NCBI GenBank assembly: GCA_019745395.1
Contig: JAIETG010000019.1
Location: forward strand, 62,001-126,000
DNA: 64,000 bases
Origin: Rhabdochlamydiaceae bacterium
Lineage (GTDB): Bacteria > Chlamydiota > Chlamydiia > Chlamydiales > Rhabdochlamydiaceae
Reading direction: 5' to 3'
Shown here: positions 53,053 to 61,720 of the stretch, piece after piece
How positions within the stretch are numbered: the first letter of the stretch is position 1
Layout: every line of letters starts with the position of its first letter
Made by a program: the position numbers and the translations under genes
Notes under the pieces: generated by a model
The model's database searches: none
What the model was told of the DNA's origin: nothing
What the model saw: the letters and a program-made list of their open reading frames with translations, nothing else

Positions 53053-53328
53053 GTGAAAAAATCCAAATTAATATATTTTGCAATTTTATCTATCAGTAGC
53101 ATCGCATTTGCTAGTGATTGTGAAGATATTTGCGTAGGTGGATGCTCAGAGCGTGCTAGTCTTGCGTGCCCGAGTTATTGTGAGAGTGATTGCGAGGCTA
53201 AATGCGCAAGCGGAATTCCGGATGGTTGTACAGCGTCTTGTGTAACAGACTGCGAAACAAGTTGCAAATCAAAAGCGGTTGAAAATTGTGAAAAAGAGTG
53301 CGGAAGTGCATGTTCCGGAAAAAAATGA
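53053..53328 (+). CDS. Small exported cysteine-rich protein with C-x3-C ladders
   Basis: The 91-residue protein starts at GTG 53053 (AAAGGAG six bases upstream) with a signal peptide (about 1-21, ending AFAS). The mature 70 residues hold 14 Cys in four groups, each with Cys at every fourth position: CEDICVGGC, CPSYCESDCEAKC, CTASCVTDCETSC and CEKECGSAC. Such spacing would put the Cys on one face of a helix. No family recognised; the pattern differs from chlamydial OmcA/OmcB. Disulfide cross-linking in the envelope or metal binding is possible. It lies between two decayed barrel fragments. Confidence 0.8.
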   Translation: MKKSKLIYFAILSISSIAFASDCEDICVGGCSERASLACPSYCESDCEAKCASGIPDGCTASCVTDCETSCKSKAVENCEKECGSACSGKK

Positions 53329-53403
53329 GATTTCAGGAGTCCTGGTTACAATGAGTGTGTGAATAGTTGTTACGAGTAAACTTCACGTAAACAGCCTATG
53401 CTC

Positions 53404-53429
53404 AAGGGGAATGGATCTCCATTCCCCTT
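53404..53429 (+). terminator. Terminator-like hairpin after the cysteine-rich gene
   Basis: A perfect 11-base-pair stem (AAGGGGAATGG, 53404-53414, with 53419-53429) and a four-base loop lie 75 bases after the stop. Only a short T-run follows. Confidence 0.65.
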
Positions 53430-53462
53430 AGTAACTTCCAATATACTACTATCTGACTGAAG

Positions 53463-53590
53463 TATTACCAACTATAGTCCACACCTGCTAAACCATCGAA
53501 TTGGTAAGCGTGGTTCCATATATTCCCCTCACCTTTGACATGGATTTTCCAATGCTCACTAAGGCATTTAGCAAGGGTTTCATAAAGCTA
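53463..53590 (-). pseudogene. Decayed barrel 3'-end fragment, copy 2
   Basis: On the minus strand this reads ALYETLAKCLSEHWKIHVKG, then EGNIWNHAYQFDGLAGVDYSW and a stop. It looks like the last two or three strands of an autotransporter-type barrel with a terminal aromatic residue. It is longer and better preserved than copy 1. No frame continues upstream of it, so it is a remnant. Confidence 0.6.
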
Positions 53591-54024
53591 CCTAAAAACC
53601 GTCTAAAATCTCAAAAATTCGCCTATTTCTCACATCAGAATGCATAGTACAGCTCTATATTCATCGCAATTTCCTCTTTTTATAAATTTATTCAAAAATT
53701 CGTCACTTCGCTATGCTGCCTGATTCTCCCGTTTGATTAGCTTGGTAATAAAGGAGTGCAATCTATCTAATTCTTTTTCAATCATATACATACACCCCAT
53801 TTTTGCTGTCCCCTTCTAGCCGCCTTCTTATCAACTAAATATTAATCATTTACAGTTACTAAAAATGCGACATTTCTAATTAATTCTTACACAAACAGGA
53901 AAACAATTGACTTATTTAAAATAATTCATTAATATAAATAATTATATTAATTTTTTATATCAAATAAATTAGAAGTTGCTTACTAAAAAAACAAGTGCGA
54001 TTTTTTAAATAAAAAAAGGAAAAA
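53591..54024. other. AT-rich intergenic region, no gene seen
   Basis: Nothing recognised in 53591-54010. AAAAAAAGGAAAAA at 54011-54024 is the ribosome binding region of the next gene, whose promoter should lie within 53880-54000. Confidence 0.5.
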
Positions 54025-55329
54025 ATGATCCCGGTTAGAAATCAATCACCGAGTCCTAATCAAGAACTGAATAAAAGAAAATTTGATCAAGTAGTCTCTC
54101 CAGAGGATGCTGCGCATGCGCTTAAGCAACGTTTCACAGAAATTGGAAAGGTATCAGGTCTAGGAAAAAGAAGCATGACAAAGAACACAAAAGCTATATG
54201 CCTCCATTTTCCTCAGATTATACAAAGTGTGTCGGCAGAAATTGGAATGACAGACACGGAAATGGCACGAGTAATTCTAGGAATGATAAAAGAAGAATGT
54301 AAAGACAAGCCTTACGAAACGCTCACAAATTCCATTTTAAAACCAGCGAATGTGTTTGGTGCTGCAGTAAAATATCTTGAAACAGCTACTACTCCTAACA
54401 CCCCAGCAAACAGAGAAGCTATAGGTTCTAGCCAAGCTATAAACATACAACATTTAGAAAAAATGACTGCAACGGGAGGGGGATTCCATTTTTGCCCAGC
54501 CGATGATGAAAAATGGGTCCAAGCACAAGATGTCTATGTAAGTCCGCAAGGAGCTGCCTACGCATCACTGCCTACCCCCAAAGATCCGACCAGAATTAAA
54601 ACATCTAGTATTTTTAATCCTGATTTTGACAAGGCAACGCTTTTAGATGCGATCTTAAATAGATCTGAGGTTTTAGGACTTTACCGCCCTTTGCAATCTG
54701 ACCTACTTTTACGAGCTGCGAAAACCGACCGAGGCCATCATATTTGTTTTGAAACACAAACTAATACAAAAAATCCTGCAATTGCAGAAAGTGCTTATCC
54801 AATATATCTTTTCTTCGTTTTTCAAGAAGTTGACAGCACTGCAGAAATTCAAATTTCTTTACCGAAGAAAATAGGAGCCAATACCGCTACTGAAAAAAAT
54901 ATCCCCTATTCTGAATTCTCCGAACATGTGAAGAATACAAAGGAAGAAATACTCAGCAAAATAATCTCTGAAGATCGAATGCCTTCAACAGCAAGATATT
55001 TAAATAAAGGCAAAAAAACCTTAGTAATAGATATTACATCCAAGCTTGGCATGCCCAACATGAGGAAAGGCATCTATGTGGAAATAGATCTTGAAGAAGA
55101 AGAGTTTTTACTGATCCAAGATTTTTTAGCCCGAAAAAAGGAATCAAATACAAGCCTGAAAACAGGATCAAGCGACACCTCAAGTGCTCGATCTACTCCA
55201 AATATTTCCATAAAGGGAACTGTTTCATCACAATCCATGAAAACAGATCCCGATGAATCCACGAATCCACCTAAAATTATGGACCCAAGATTTTTATCAG
55301 ACGAAAATGAAAATGGAATAGAAATATAG
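54025..55329 (+). CDS. Candidate effector with an EndoU-like nuclease domain
   Basis: The 434-residue protein has a polar N-terminus, a helical domain (about 25-125) and a middle domain (about 155-290) that resembles bacterial EndoU: TGGGFHFCPADD with a His, a strand PQGAAYASL, TSSIFNPDFDKATLLDAILN in place of the usual FP-x-W...EEI..AI, and a closing AYPIYLFF like the family TAYPIY. EndoU enzymes cut RNA after uridines and serve as toxins. Family members use two His and a Lys; only one His is obvious here (others in DRGHHICF). The tail (about 370-434) is Ser/Thr-rich and disordered. No signal peptide. The similarity is by motif only. Confidence 0.6.
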   Translation: MIPVRNQSPSPNQELNKRKFDQVVSPEDAAHALKQRFTEIGKVSGLGKRSMTKNTKAICLHFPQIIQSVSAEIGMTDTEMARVILGMIKEECKDKPYETLTNSILKPANVFGAAVKYLETATTPNTPANREAIGSSQAINIQHLEKMTATGGGFHFCPADDEKWVQAQDVYVSPQGAAYASLPTPKDPTRIKTSSIFNPDFDKATLLDAILNRSEVLGLYRPLQSDLLLRAAKTDRGHHICFETQTNTKNPAIAESAYPIYLFFVFQEVDSTAEIQISLPKKIGANTATEKNIPYSEFSEHVKNTKEEILSKIISEDRMPSTARYLNKGKKTLVIDITSKLGMPNMRKGIYVEIDLEEEEFLLIQDFLARKKESNTSLKTGSSDTSSARSTPNISIKGTVSSQSMKTDPDESTNPPKIMDPRFLSDENENGIEI

Positions 55330-55392
55330 CCCAACTTTTTAAATAGTATTTGATTAAAACGTTTGGGCAGAGGTCGCATAAAAAACGACCGA

Positions 55393-56268
55393 CTAAGAAC
55401 ATAGAATTATACGATCTTCCTCTATCTTGATTTTCCGTTGTTTATAAAGTGCCCCTAAACACTTTTTAAATACCTTTTTGCTCATGAGTAATTCTCGAAC
55501 AATCTCATGGGGATCACTGTTATCTGTCAGGTACAAAACCCCATTATTTTCTTGCAACTTTTTCAGTAATAGATCCTGAGAATCAATAACTTGACCGTAT
55601 CCTTTTTTTTGTAAAGAAACATCAATTTTACCATCATCACGAATTTTCTCAATGAATCCCTTAATCTTATCCCCTTTACGAAGAGGCTGGAAAACTTTAT
55701 TAAAAAAGACAAGCCCTATGTGTAGATTATTAATAACGACCTGATACCCGAGATCCGATTCGTCCCCTATTAATAGATCTACCTCTTCCCCTTCTTGAAC
55801 AGTAATTTCTCGATTACTAAATTCCTTAATTTTTGCTGACGCAAAAAGCCTACCAGTTCTTTCATCAAGGCAAAGACATACTGTGACCTTATCCCCTTTT
55901 TGAACTCTTCCATTTTGTTCTGCAAAAGGAAGAAAAAGATCTTTTTCAAGCCCCCAATCTAAAAAAGAACCAAATCTAGTGACATCTTTTACCTCCAGTA
56001 CGGCAATCTGGTATAAAGAAATTTTCGGGGTTAGAGTGGTGGCCACAATACGGTCCTCAGAATCCGTATAAAGAAAAACATCAATAGGATCATCAAGATC
56101 TAAATCTTTAGGAGTATATTTGTTAGGAAGCAACACCTCTTCATCGCTATCGGTATCTCTCAAAAAAACACCATAAATTGTTTTTTTAAAAACCCACAAA
56201 GAGTTTACCTTTCCTAAATGAAGCATACGCCTACCATTGTTTAATATAATTAAACAAATAGGATGCAT
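55393..56268 (-). CDS. cvfB: S1-like RNA-binding protein CvfB
   Basis: The 291-residue protein matches the CvfB/YitL group: tandem S1-like OB domains and a C-terminal winged helix. Seen are VFKKTIYGVFLRDTDSDEEVLLPNKY, DVTRFGSFLDWGLEKDLFLPF, GFIEKIRDDGKIDVSLQ and the end KKVFKKCLGALYKQRKIKIEED. CvfB affects virulence gene expression in S. aureus; the role here is unknown. The ATG 56268 has AAAGG six bases upstream. The more usual family start would be the ATG 56226 (MLHLGKVNSL), which lacks a clear site. Confidence 0.9.
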   Translation of the reverse strand: MHPICLIILNNGRRMLHLGKVNSLWVFKKTIYGVFLRDTDSDEEVLLPNKYTPKDLDLDDPIDVFLYTDSEDRIVATTLTPKISLYQIAVLEVKDVTRFGSFLDWGLEKDLFLPFAEQNGRVQKGDKVTVCLCLDERTGRLFASAKIKEFSNREITVQEGEEVDLLIGDESDLGYQVVINNLHIGLVFFNKVFQPLRKGDKIKGFIEKIRDDGKIDVSLQKKGYGQVIDSQDLLLKKLQENNGVLYLTDNSDPHEIVRELLMSKKVFKKCLGALYKQRKIKIEEDRIILCS

Positions 56269-56427
56269 TAGAAACCTTTAAAAGTAAAAGAATAAAAGCC
56301 TCAGCCTATCGGTCCCTCAGAAAGAAAGTAAATCCTTTTGCCTAGTTATTAATTTTTTGATACCTTTCGCTTGCAATGAATTAAAAAAAACCATCACCAA
56401 ACACCTTATTTATTCGTGAGGGCTCCA

Positions 56428-58671
56428 GTGTTTTTAGATCATCATAAGCTCCTAAATACGATCTTGCTTACCCATTTAATTTTTGGCTGCTCTAAAATTC
56501 ACAGTGATATCGTAGATCCCAGCACTTGGATTGGCTCAAGCTCTTCTGATATGAACCGTAACAGCAATTGGGATAATCTCGTCCCTAATAACGGCACTGC
56601 TATTTTTGATGGCGATGGCCTACATAGCCCAATTTCTAAAAGGTCTGAAGGCATTTCTTTTGACCAGGTCGAATTTAAATCTGCAACGCAAGTTTCCGTC
56701 ATTACACGACTAGACATTAATGGATTTCCTGGAGTCTCTACGACTCCCGGAACTGTAGCCAATTTTGACATCTATGAGCACCAATATCCGACTTTTGATC
56801 CAGCTGAGATAAGTATTTTCAGTGGAGCTTCTGGAAGTGGTGGAGGCGTGATCAACTATAACCTGCAAGGGTTTGGGCAGCTCTATGCGTTTTCAGGAAC
56901 ACTGGATGGTACAGTTGTCAATGTGATTATGACTGAAGGGAATAACTACTTTCAAGTTAACGGTTCTGGAAATGCCTTATTTGACAATCTAAGCTCAGAC
57001 TCTGAAACAGATGAAATTGATTTATTTTCCGGCACCAACTTAACCATCAAAGGGACTGAGTCCAATACGATTTTTGCAGTTATTACCGGAGAGGGATCTA
57101 TAACGAAAGCTGGAACTGGAATCCTAAATCTGAATAACGACAACACCTATACGGGTATCACGCAAATCGATGAAGGAATTTTAGTACTAAATGGGAGCAT
57201 ATCCGGAAATCTTTTAGTCGGGACTCAAGGAACCTTACAGGGAACTGGAATGGTAGGTGGGAGTTTAATCAGTAGCGGCACCGTATCCCCCGGCAATTCC
57301 ATAGGCACTCTGACAGTGGGCGATTTTCTTCCCACTGCTTCTAACGTCTTTGTTTGTGAAATCAACTCAGGGGGTCTTTCGGATCAAATTGTTGCTACAG
57401 GATCCGCCTCTTTAATGGGAGCCATCCAAGTCATTCCTTTAGATCTTTCTTTTACAGCTCCTAAAACTTATGATATTTTGCATGCAACAGCAGGTGTAAC
57501 AGGAACCTTTTCATCAGTAACAGCAAGCGTTCCAAGCTTAATGGCGCTAGACTACGAGCCGAACGATGTATTTTTAACATACCTTCCCTTGTCTACAATC
57601 AGCCTTCATAGGAATGCGGCTGCAGCGGCCCATTGTTTTGTGACAGTATCTGGTTCCGATGCCAATACAGTTTCTTCCGAACTAATAGCTCTTACGATTC
57701 CTGAAATGCAAAAAGCATTCAACCAAATGCAACCATCCCAGTTTTCAGCACAAACCTGGACTCAGTTGCAAAACGCACTTCTCGTCAGATCTGGCTATTT
57801 AAAACATCTTGATGAGACTCCTTGTAATGGTCAGTCTCATGTATGGATAGACGGGATCGGACAGTGGCAGCATCAAGGTTCAAAAAACAACCAATTCGGA
57901 TATCGCGATTGGACATCTGGAGTGTCTTTAGGAACGGACACTTCTTATAAAAATTTTCGATTTGGAGGCGCTGTCAGCTACACATACTCAGACCTTCATT
58001 GGACTAACTCTGCAGGAAATGGCAAGATCAATGGGTATTACGGAGGTTTATATGGGAACTGGAGCAATGAAGTCCGCTATGTCGCCCTTACGGCTTTAGG
58101 ATCTTATAACCAATACAAAACTTCCCGCCATCTGCATTTTGGAGAGCTGAATCGTCATGCGCAGGCAAAACATCATGGATGGGAAGCTTTGGCTGGAATC
58201 GAGGCTGGTATGTATGCAAAAGTAAAACGTTTTAAAATAGGCCCCTTTGGCCGAGTAGATTACATCTATTTAGCTCAAAATGACTATAAAGAATCAGGCG
58301 CAAGCAGCTTGAATTTACAAGTAGATAACCGGCAAGACCAGCTACTACAAAGTCAAGCTGGAGCAATCTTTACTACTACTTATGAATGTGGATCAGAACG
58401 CAAGTCTGGCACGATTACTCCACGTTTAGAGCTCAGCTACATCAATCAAGTTCCTTTAGCAAAGTCTTACTATCATACGAACTTTGTAGATAGCTCTTGT
58501 ACATTTAACGTTTCCGGATGGAATTTTCTACGTAATTTAGGGGCTGTAGGATTGGGCCTTTCTTATCTAAGTCCCAGTGAAAAAATAGGAGTTTCCTTCC
58601 AATATGATGGACAATTGGGAAGTCAATATTGGAACCAAAGCGGAAATCTAACCTTAGACGTAAAATATTAA
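56428..58671 (+). CDS. Autotransporter (PATR passenger plus beta-barrel)
   Basis: From GTG 56428 the protein is 747 residues. A hydrophobic N-terminus (LLNTILLTHLIFGC) fits a signal or lipoprotein-type signal. The passenger (about 30-390) is Gly/Asn/Ser-rich beta-helix with one clear passenger-associated repeat, GEGSITKAGTGILNLNNDNTYTG, near 235. The autotransporter barrel covers about 470-747 and ends LTLDVKY with a terminal aromatic, as needed for Bam assembly. GTG 56428 has GAGGG five bases upstream, while GTG 56416 has none. It would display a surface passenger. The gene after it starts seven bases past its stop. Confidence 0.86.
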   Translation: MFLDHHKLLNTILLTHLIFGCSKIHSDIVDPSTWIGSSSSDMNRNSNWDNLVPNNGTAIFDGDGLHSPISKRSEGISFDQVEFKSATQVSVITRLDINGFPGVSTTPGTVANFDIYEHQYPTFDPAEISIFSGASGSGGGVINYNLQGFGQLYAFSGTLDGTVVNVIMTEGNNYFQVNGSGNALFDNLSSDSETDEIDLFSGTNLTIKGTESNTIFAVITGEGSITKAGTGILNLNNDNTYTGITQIDEGILVLNGSISGNLLVGTQGTLQGTGMVGGSLISSGTVSPGNSIGTLTVGDFLPTASNVFVCEINSGGLSDQIVATGSASLMGAIQVIPLDLSFTAPKTYDILHATAGVTGTFSSVTASVPSLMALDYEPNDVFLTYLPLSTISLHRNAAAAAHCFVTVSGSDANTVSSELIALTIPEMQKAFNQMQPSQFSAQTWTQLQNALLVRSGYLKHLDETPCNGQSHVWIDGIGQWQHQGSKNNQFGYRDWTSGVSLGTDTSYKNFRFGGAVSYTYSDLHWTNSAGNGKINGYYGGLYGNWSNEVRYVALTALGSYNQYKTSRHLHFGELNRHAQAKHHGWEALAGIEAGMYAKVKRFKIGPFGRVDYIYLAQNDYKESGASSLNLQVDNRQDQLLQSQAGAIFTTTYECGSERKSGTITPRLELSYINQVPLAKSYYHTNFVDSSCTFNVSGWNFLRNLGAVGLGLSYLSPSEKIGVSFQYDGQLGSQYWNQSGNLTLDVKY

Positions 58672-58678
58672 ACGATCT

Positions 58679-59773
58679 GTGAAAAAAAACTTACATAACG
58701 CAATAGCTGTGATTGCAATTTTTTTGCAAAGCAGCTTATTTGCAATAGCAGATATTTCTCTTATCGTGGTTGATATCAAGTATAATCAGCAGCAAGGGGT
58801 AAAGATCTGCGAAATGCAACCAGGATCTTTTTCCAGGTTCAGTGGAGCCAACTCTCCTGATGAGCCCAATGCAGTCCCCTTATTATACTGCAACTTATTA
58901 GAGCAGTACAATACCCCCATCTATTTCACCCACCCTCTCTATCATAAAATGAAAGAAGCTTTCATTCAGCATAGCTGGAGCTCTACGCATTCTATAGAAA
59001 CCCTACTTACCAAAGTTAAGAAAACGAAAGATAACGATCCCGATAATCTTTTCGATTATCAGTGTTTCTTATTTTCTCTACAAACAGAGCCTATTTTTAA
59101 CCGATACCAGGAACTCTTTCCTCACATCCTCTTTCTGGATAGAGCTATACTTCCCTTTTCTCAAAGTAAATATGTGATGAACTCCTTTTTCGATAGTATC
59201 GAAGAAACGAAGAAACTTCGACCTCAGTGGGGTCTTTACCGAAAAGGGACTTCTGCAGAGCTCGTCGAAGCCATCGCTCAGGACATCCCAGGAAATATTG
59301 TCGTGATCAAACCTCTGCAATCCACTATGGGACGAGGTGTTATTATCCTAGAAAAACAGGATTTGCAAAAGACGCTAGACTACATTTTTCTCTCAGAAAA
59401 AGAAGTTTTATTAAAAGATTTGGAAAGATCCTACTCCCACTACGCCGTAGATGAGTCAGACTACTTTATTGTAGAAGAATTTATAGAATCAGACCCCCTA
59501 TTTTTGGGAAAAGATCAATTGCCCTACGATTGCACTATGCGTATTATAGCTGTATTATCCTATCATCATCACGTTGCAGACATCACCCTATTAAAAGAAT
59601 ACTGGTACTCTCCTAATAAACCCATTGATACGGCCTACACCCTTATCCAATCCCATAAAGCCAAAGGTACTTATTTTACTCAAGTTGCCCCCGAGGTGAT
59701 AGAAAAAGTGAAACAAGAGCTTTTTCCAGCCCTTTTAAAAGCTTACAAAAAAATGCTGGATCAAGGCAGCTGA
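58679..59773 (+). CDS. Exported ATP-grasp-like protein
   Basis: The 364-residue protein starts at GTG 58679 with a signal peptide (about 1-23, MKKNLHNAIAVIAIFLQSSL). The body resembles ATP-grasp ligases: VVIKPLQSTMGRGVIIL near residues 207-223 (Lys and Gly loop that holds ATP), YFIVEEFIES near 262 (hinge), and CTMRIIAVL near 284 (start of the metal-binding strand). ATP-grasp enzymes join carboxylates to amines or thiols using ATP. An exported one has no obvious ATP supply, so a secreted effector acting in the host cell is conceivable. It begins seven bases after the autotransporter stop, so the two are probably one operon. Confidence 0.68.
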   Translation: MKKNLHNAIAVIAIFLQSSLFAIADISLIVVDIKYNQQQGVKICEMQPGSFSRFSGANSPDEPNAVPLLYCNLLEQYNTPIYFTHPLYHKMKEAFIQHSWSSTHSIETLLTKVKKTKDNDPDNLFDYQCFLFSLQTEPIFNRYQELFPHILFLDRAILPFSQSKYVMNSFFDSIEETKKLRPQWGLYRKGTSAELVEAIAQDIPGNIVVIKPLQSTMGRGVIILEKQDLQKTLDYIFLSEKEVLLKDLERSYSHYAVDESDYFIVEEFIESDPLFLGKDQLPYDCTMRIIAVLSYHHHVADITLLKEYWYSPNKPIDTAYTLIQSHKAKGTYFTQVAPEVIEKVKQELFPALLKAYKKMLDQGS

Positions 59774-59795
59774 TCGATCAGTGAATCTAAAAGCC

Positions 59796-60983
59796 TTAAT
59801 ATTCCTTCAAAGTAAGAGCATTAGCAGCGTTTGTTGTCTCTTTTAGCGCTTTATTTTTAAAATAACGAACTACGCTTCCAGGTAAAAGTGCGCCAATTCG
59901 ATGCAGCCACACGCTATAAGAAGAACCGCTCATAATCTTAGCGCTCATATTGGCCAATGCCTGATTTTGTTTAGCAAATGGGCGAACTAATTCTTCATAA
60001 CGAAAAAATGCCCTTTGGCAGTCCCCTTGAGCATAGGCAAGCTCACCTGCAAGAACATAGGCGCCAGCAATAGCAATACTAGTTCCTTGCCCAGAAAGAG
60101 GCGTTGCTGAATAAGCTGCATCGCCAACCAGTGAGACCCTCCCTTTAGACCAGTGAGGCATATGGATCTGTGCCATGGAATCAAAATAAAAATCGGGACT
60201 GTCTTTCATCTCCGCTAAAATTCGGGGCATTTCCCATCCAGAACCTGCAAACACCTCTTCAATGAATTTTTGCTGATCTTTGGGATCACAAGAATGAAAT
60301 GGCTTATCTACGGAAAAAGCAAGAGCCGCTTTTGCCTGAATATCTTTTCGATCTCTATAGAGATTCACAAATTTCCGAAAAGCGTGATGCTCAATTTCGC
60401 AATCAGTTAACTGAAGAAAGTTGGAAAAAGAAAAAACCGAAACATATACTCCTAAGTCTTGAGAAAATAGGGATTCTTCCCCAAAAACCAACCTACGTAC
60501 ACTCGAGTGTAATCCATCAGCTCCTATTACAAGATCAAATGTGCGAGGATTATTTTTCTCAAACTCTACATGTACCCCGCTGGGATTTTCTGAAATATGC
60601 GTAATGACATCACCAAAGAGGTATTCAATATCACCAACCGCTTCCTGCATAATTACGCAAAGAGTGCCTCGCATGATTTCAAGATCTACACCTTCTAACC
60701 GAGTACCACAAAGATCCGCCCCCATCTGAGCAATCTGATTGCCAGCTGGATCGATACATATCGCTTGGGTAATAGCCGTTCTAGATTCCATGATAGCAGA
60801 ATAAATTCCCATCCGCTTTAGGACGTCCAAAGCTACGCCTCGAAGATCGATCTTATAACCACCCGTACGTAAAGAGGGATGTTTTTCAACAATCGTAGGA
60901 CAAAATCCATATTTCTTTAACCAGTAAGCGAGAGTAAGCCCTGCAATCCCCGCCCCTGAGATGAGTACATTTTTGTTTTTCAT
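59796..60983 (-). CDS. FAD-dependent monooxygenase (PHBH/TetX-like)
   Basis: The 395-residue protein is a class A flavoprotein monooxygenase: NVLISGAGIAGLTLAYWLKK (residues 5-24) binds FAD, VIGADGLHSSVRRLVF (about 155) is the DG motif for FAD and NADPH, and VSLVGDAAYSATPLSGQGTS (about 285) is the GD motif. The family hydroxylates aromatic compounds and includes the tetracycline-inactivating TetX, but that function is not shown. It is divergent from a tetR gene with a perfect operator palindrome between, so it is likely repressed until an inducer appears. Confidence 0.9.
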   Translation of the reverse strand: MKNKNVLISGAGIAGLTLAYWLKKYGFCPTIVEKHPSLRTGGYKIDLRGVALDVLKRMGIYSAIMESRTAITQAICIDPAGNQIAQMGADLCGTRLEGVDLEIMRGTLCVIMQEAVGDIEYLFGDVITHISENPSGVHVEFEKNNPRTFDLVIGADGLHSSVRRLVFGEESLFSQDLGVYVSVFSFSNFLQLTDCEIEHHAFRKFVNLYRDRKDIQAKAALAFSVDKPFHSCDPKDQQKFIEEVFAGSGWEMPRILAEMKDSPDFYFDSMAQIHMPHWSKGRVSLVGDAAYSATPLSGQGTSIAIAGAYVLAGELAYAQGDCQRAFFRYEELVRPFAKQNQALANMSAKIMSGSSYSVWLHRIGALLPGSVVRYFKNKALKETTNAANALTLKEY

Positions 60984-61028
60984 TAGAATTTCCCTTATAT
61001 TCGTAAAAACAGTAACATGTTAACAAAA

Positions 61029-61043
61029 GACCGACCGTCGGTC
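61029..61043. promoter_or_regulatory. TetR operator palindrome between the monooxygenase and its regulator
   Basis: GACCGAC-C-GTCGGTC is a perfect 7-1-7 inverted repeat in the 93 bases between the divergent genes. It is GC-rich against an AT-rich background and matches the ACCGAC-type operators common in TetR families. A second palindrome, TAACATGTTA (61013-61022), lies next to it. Confidence 0.82.
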
Positions 61044-61076
61044 AATCGATTTCTTATGAATGACTGGAGAACTCTA

Positions 61077-61700
61077 ATGAGCAGAATTGTAAAAAAACCT
61101 TTTGAAAGAAAAATGGAAATCATAAAAACAGCGCGCCATCTCATTCAGAATAAGGAATATGAGAAAATGACGCTACAAGATGTAATGGTGCAACTAGGAA
61201 TTGCTAAAGGCACGATTTATCATTATTTCAAATCAAAAGAAGAACTTCTAGAAGCTGTTGTAGAGAACATCGTGGATGAGTATCTTGAAAAAATGCAAAC
61301 CTTGATCGAAGAAACAAAGGGCTCGGCCTTACAAAAAATGCAAATCCTTTTGGAGAAAAGCAGTGAGGTTGCAGCCCCACCTGTCCTACAGCAACTTCAT
61401 AAAAAAGGAAATGAGGCTATACATATTCGACTACTAGCAGTTACCTTAATTAAACAAGCGCCCCTCTATACAAAACTGATTCAGCAAGGCTGCGAAGAAG
61501 GAGTATTTCAAACAGAAACGCCTCTTGAATGCGCAGAATTTATTCTTTCTGCAGTTCAGTTTCTAACAGATACCGGCATTTACCCCTGGGCAAAAGAAGA
61601 CCTAGCTCGTAGAATCCAGGCCTTTCCTAAATTGATTGAACAGCAATTAAAGGCGCCCTCTGGCTCTTTTCATTTTCTCATAACTCAATGGGGATTTTGA
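61077..61700 (+). CDS. TetR-family transcriptional regulator
   Basis: The 207-residue protein has the TetR DNA-binding domain at about residues 10-56: EIIKTARHLIQNKEYEKMTL, then VQLGIAKGTIYHYFKSKEELL, the recognition helix region. The ligand-binding domain follows. I choose ATG 61077 because GGAG lies seven bases upstream; longer frames (61017, 61056) would start inside the operator region. It probably controls itself and the divergent monooxygenase gene through the palindrome at 61029-61043. Confidence 0.9.
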   Translation: MSRIVKKPFERKMEIIKTARHLIQNKEYEKMTLQDVMVQLGIAKGTIYHYFKSKEELLEAVVENIVDEYLEKMQTLIEETKGSALQKMQILLEKSSEVAAPPVLQQLHKKGNEAIHIRLLAVTLIKQAPLYTKLIQQGCEEGVFQTETPLECAEFILSAVQFLTDTGIYPWAKEDLARRIQAFPKLIEQQLKAPSGSFHFLITQWGF

Positions 61701-61720
61701 TAAAAAAAACCATTTTCAGA

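Noticed and set aside
59796-60983. Calling the monooxygenase a tetracycline resistance enzyme
   Set aside because: The fold and TetR neighbour are suggestive, but the motifs are shared by all class A monooxygenases.
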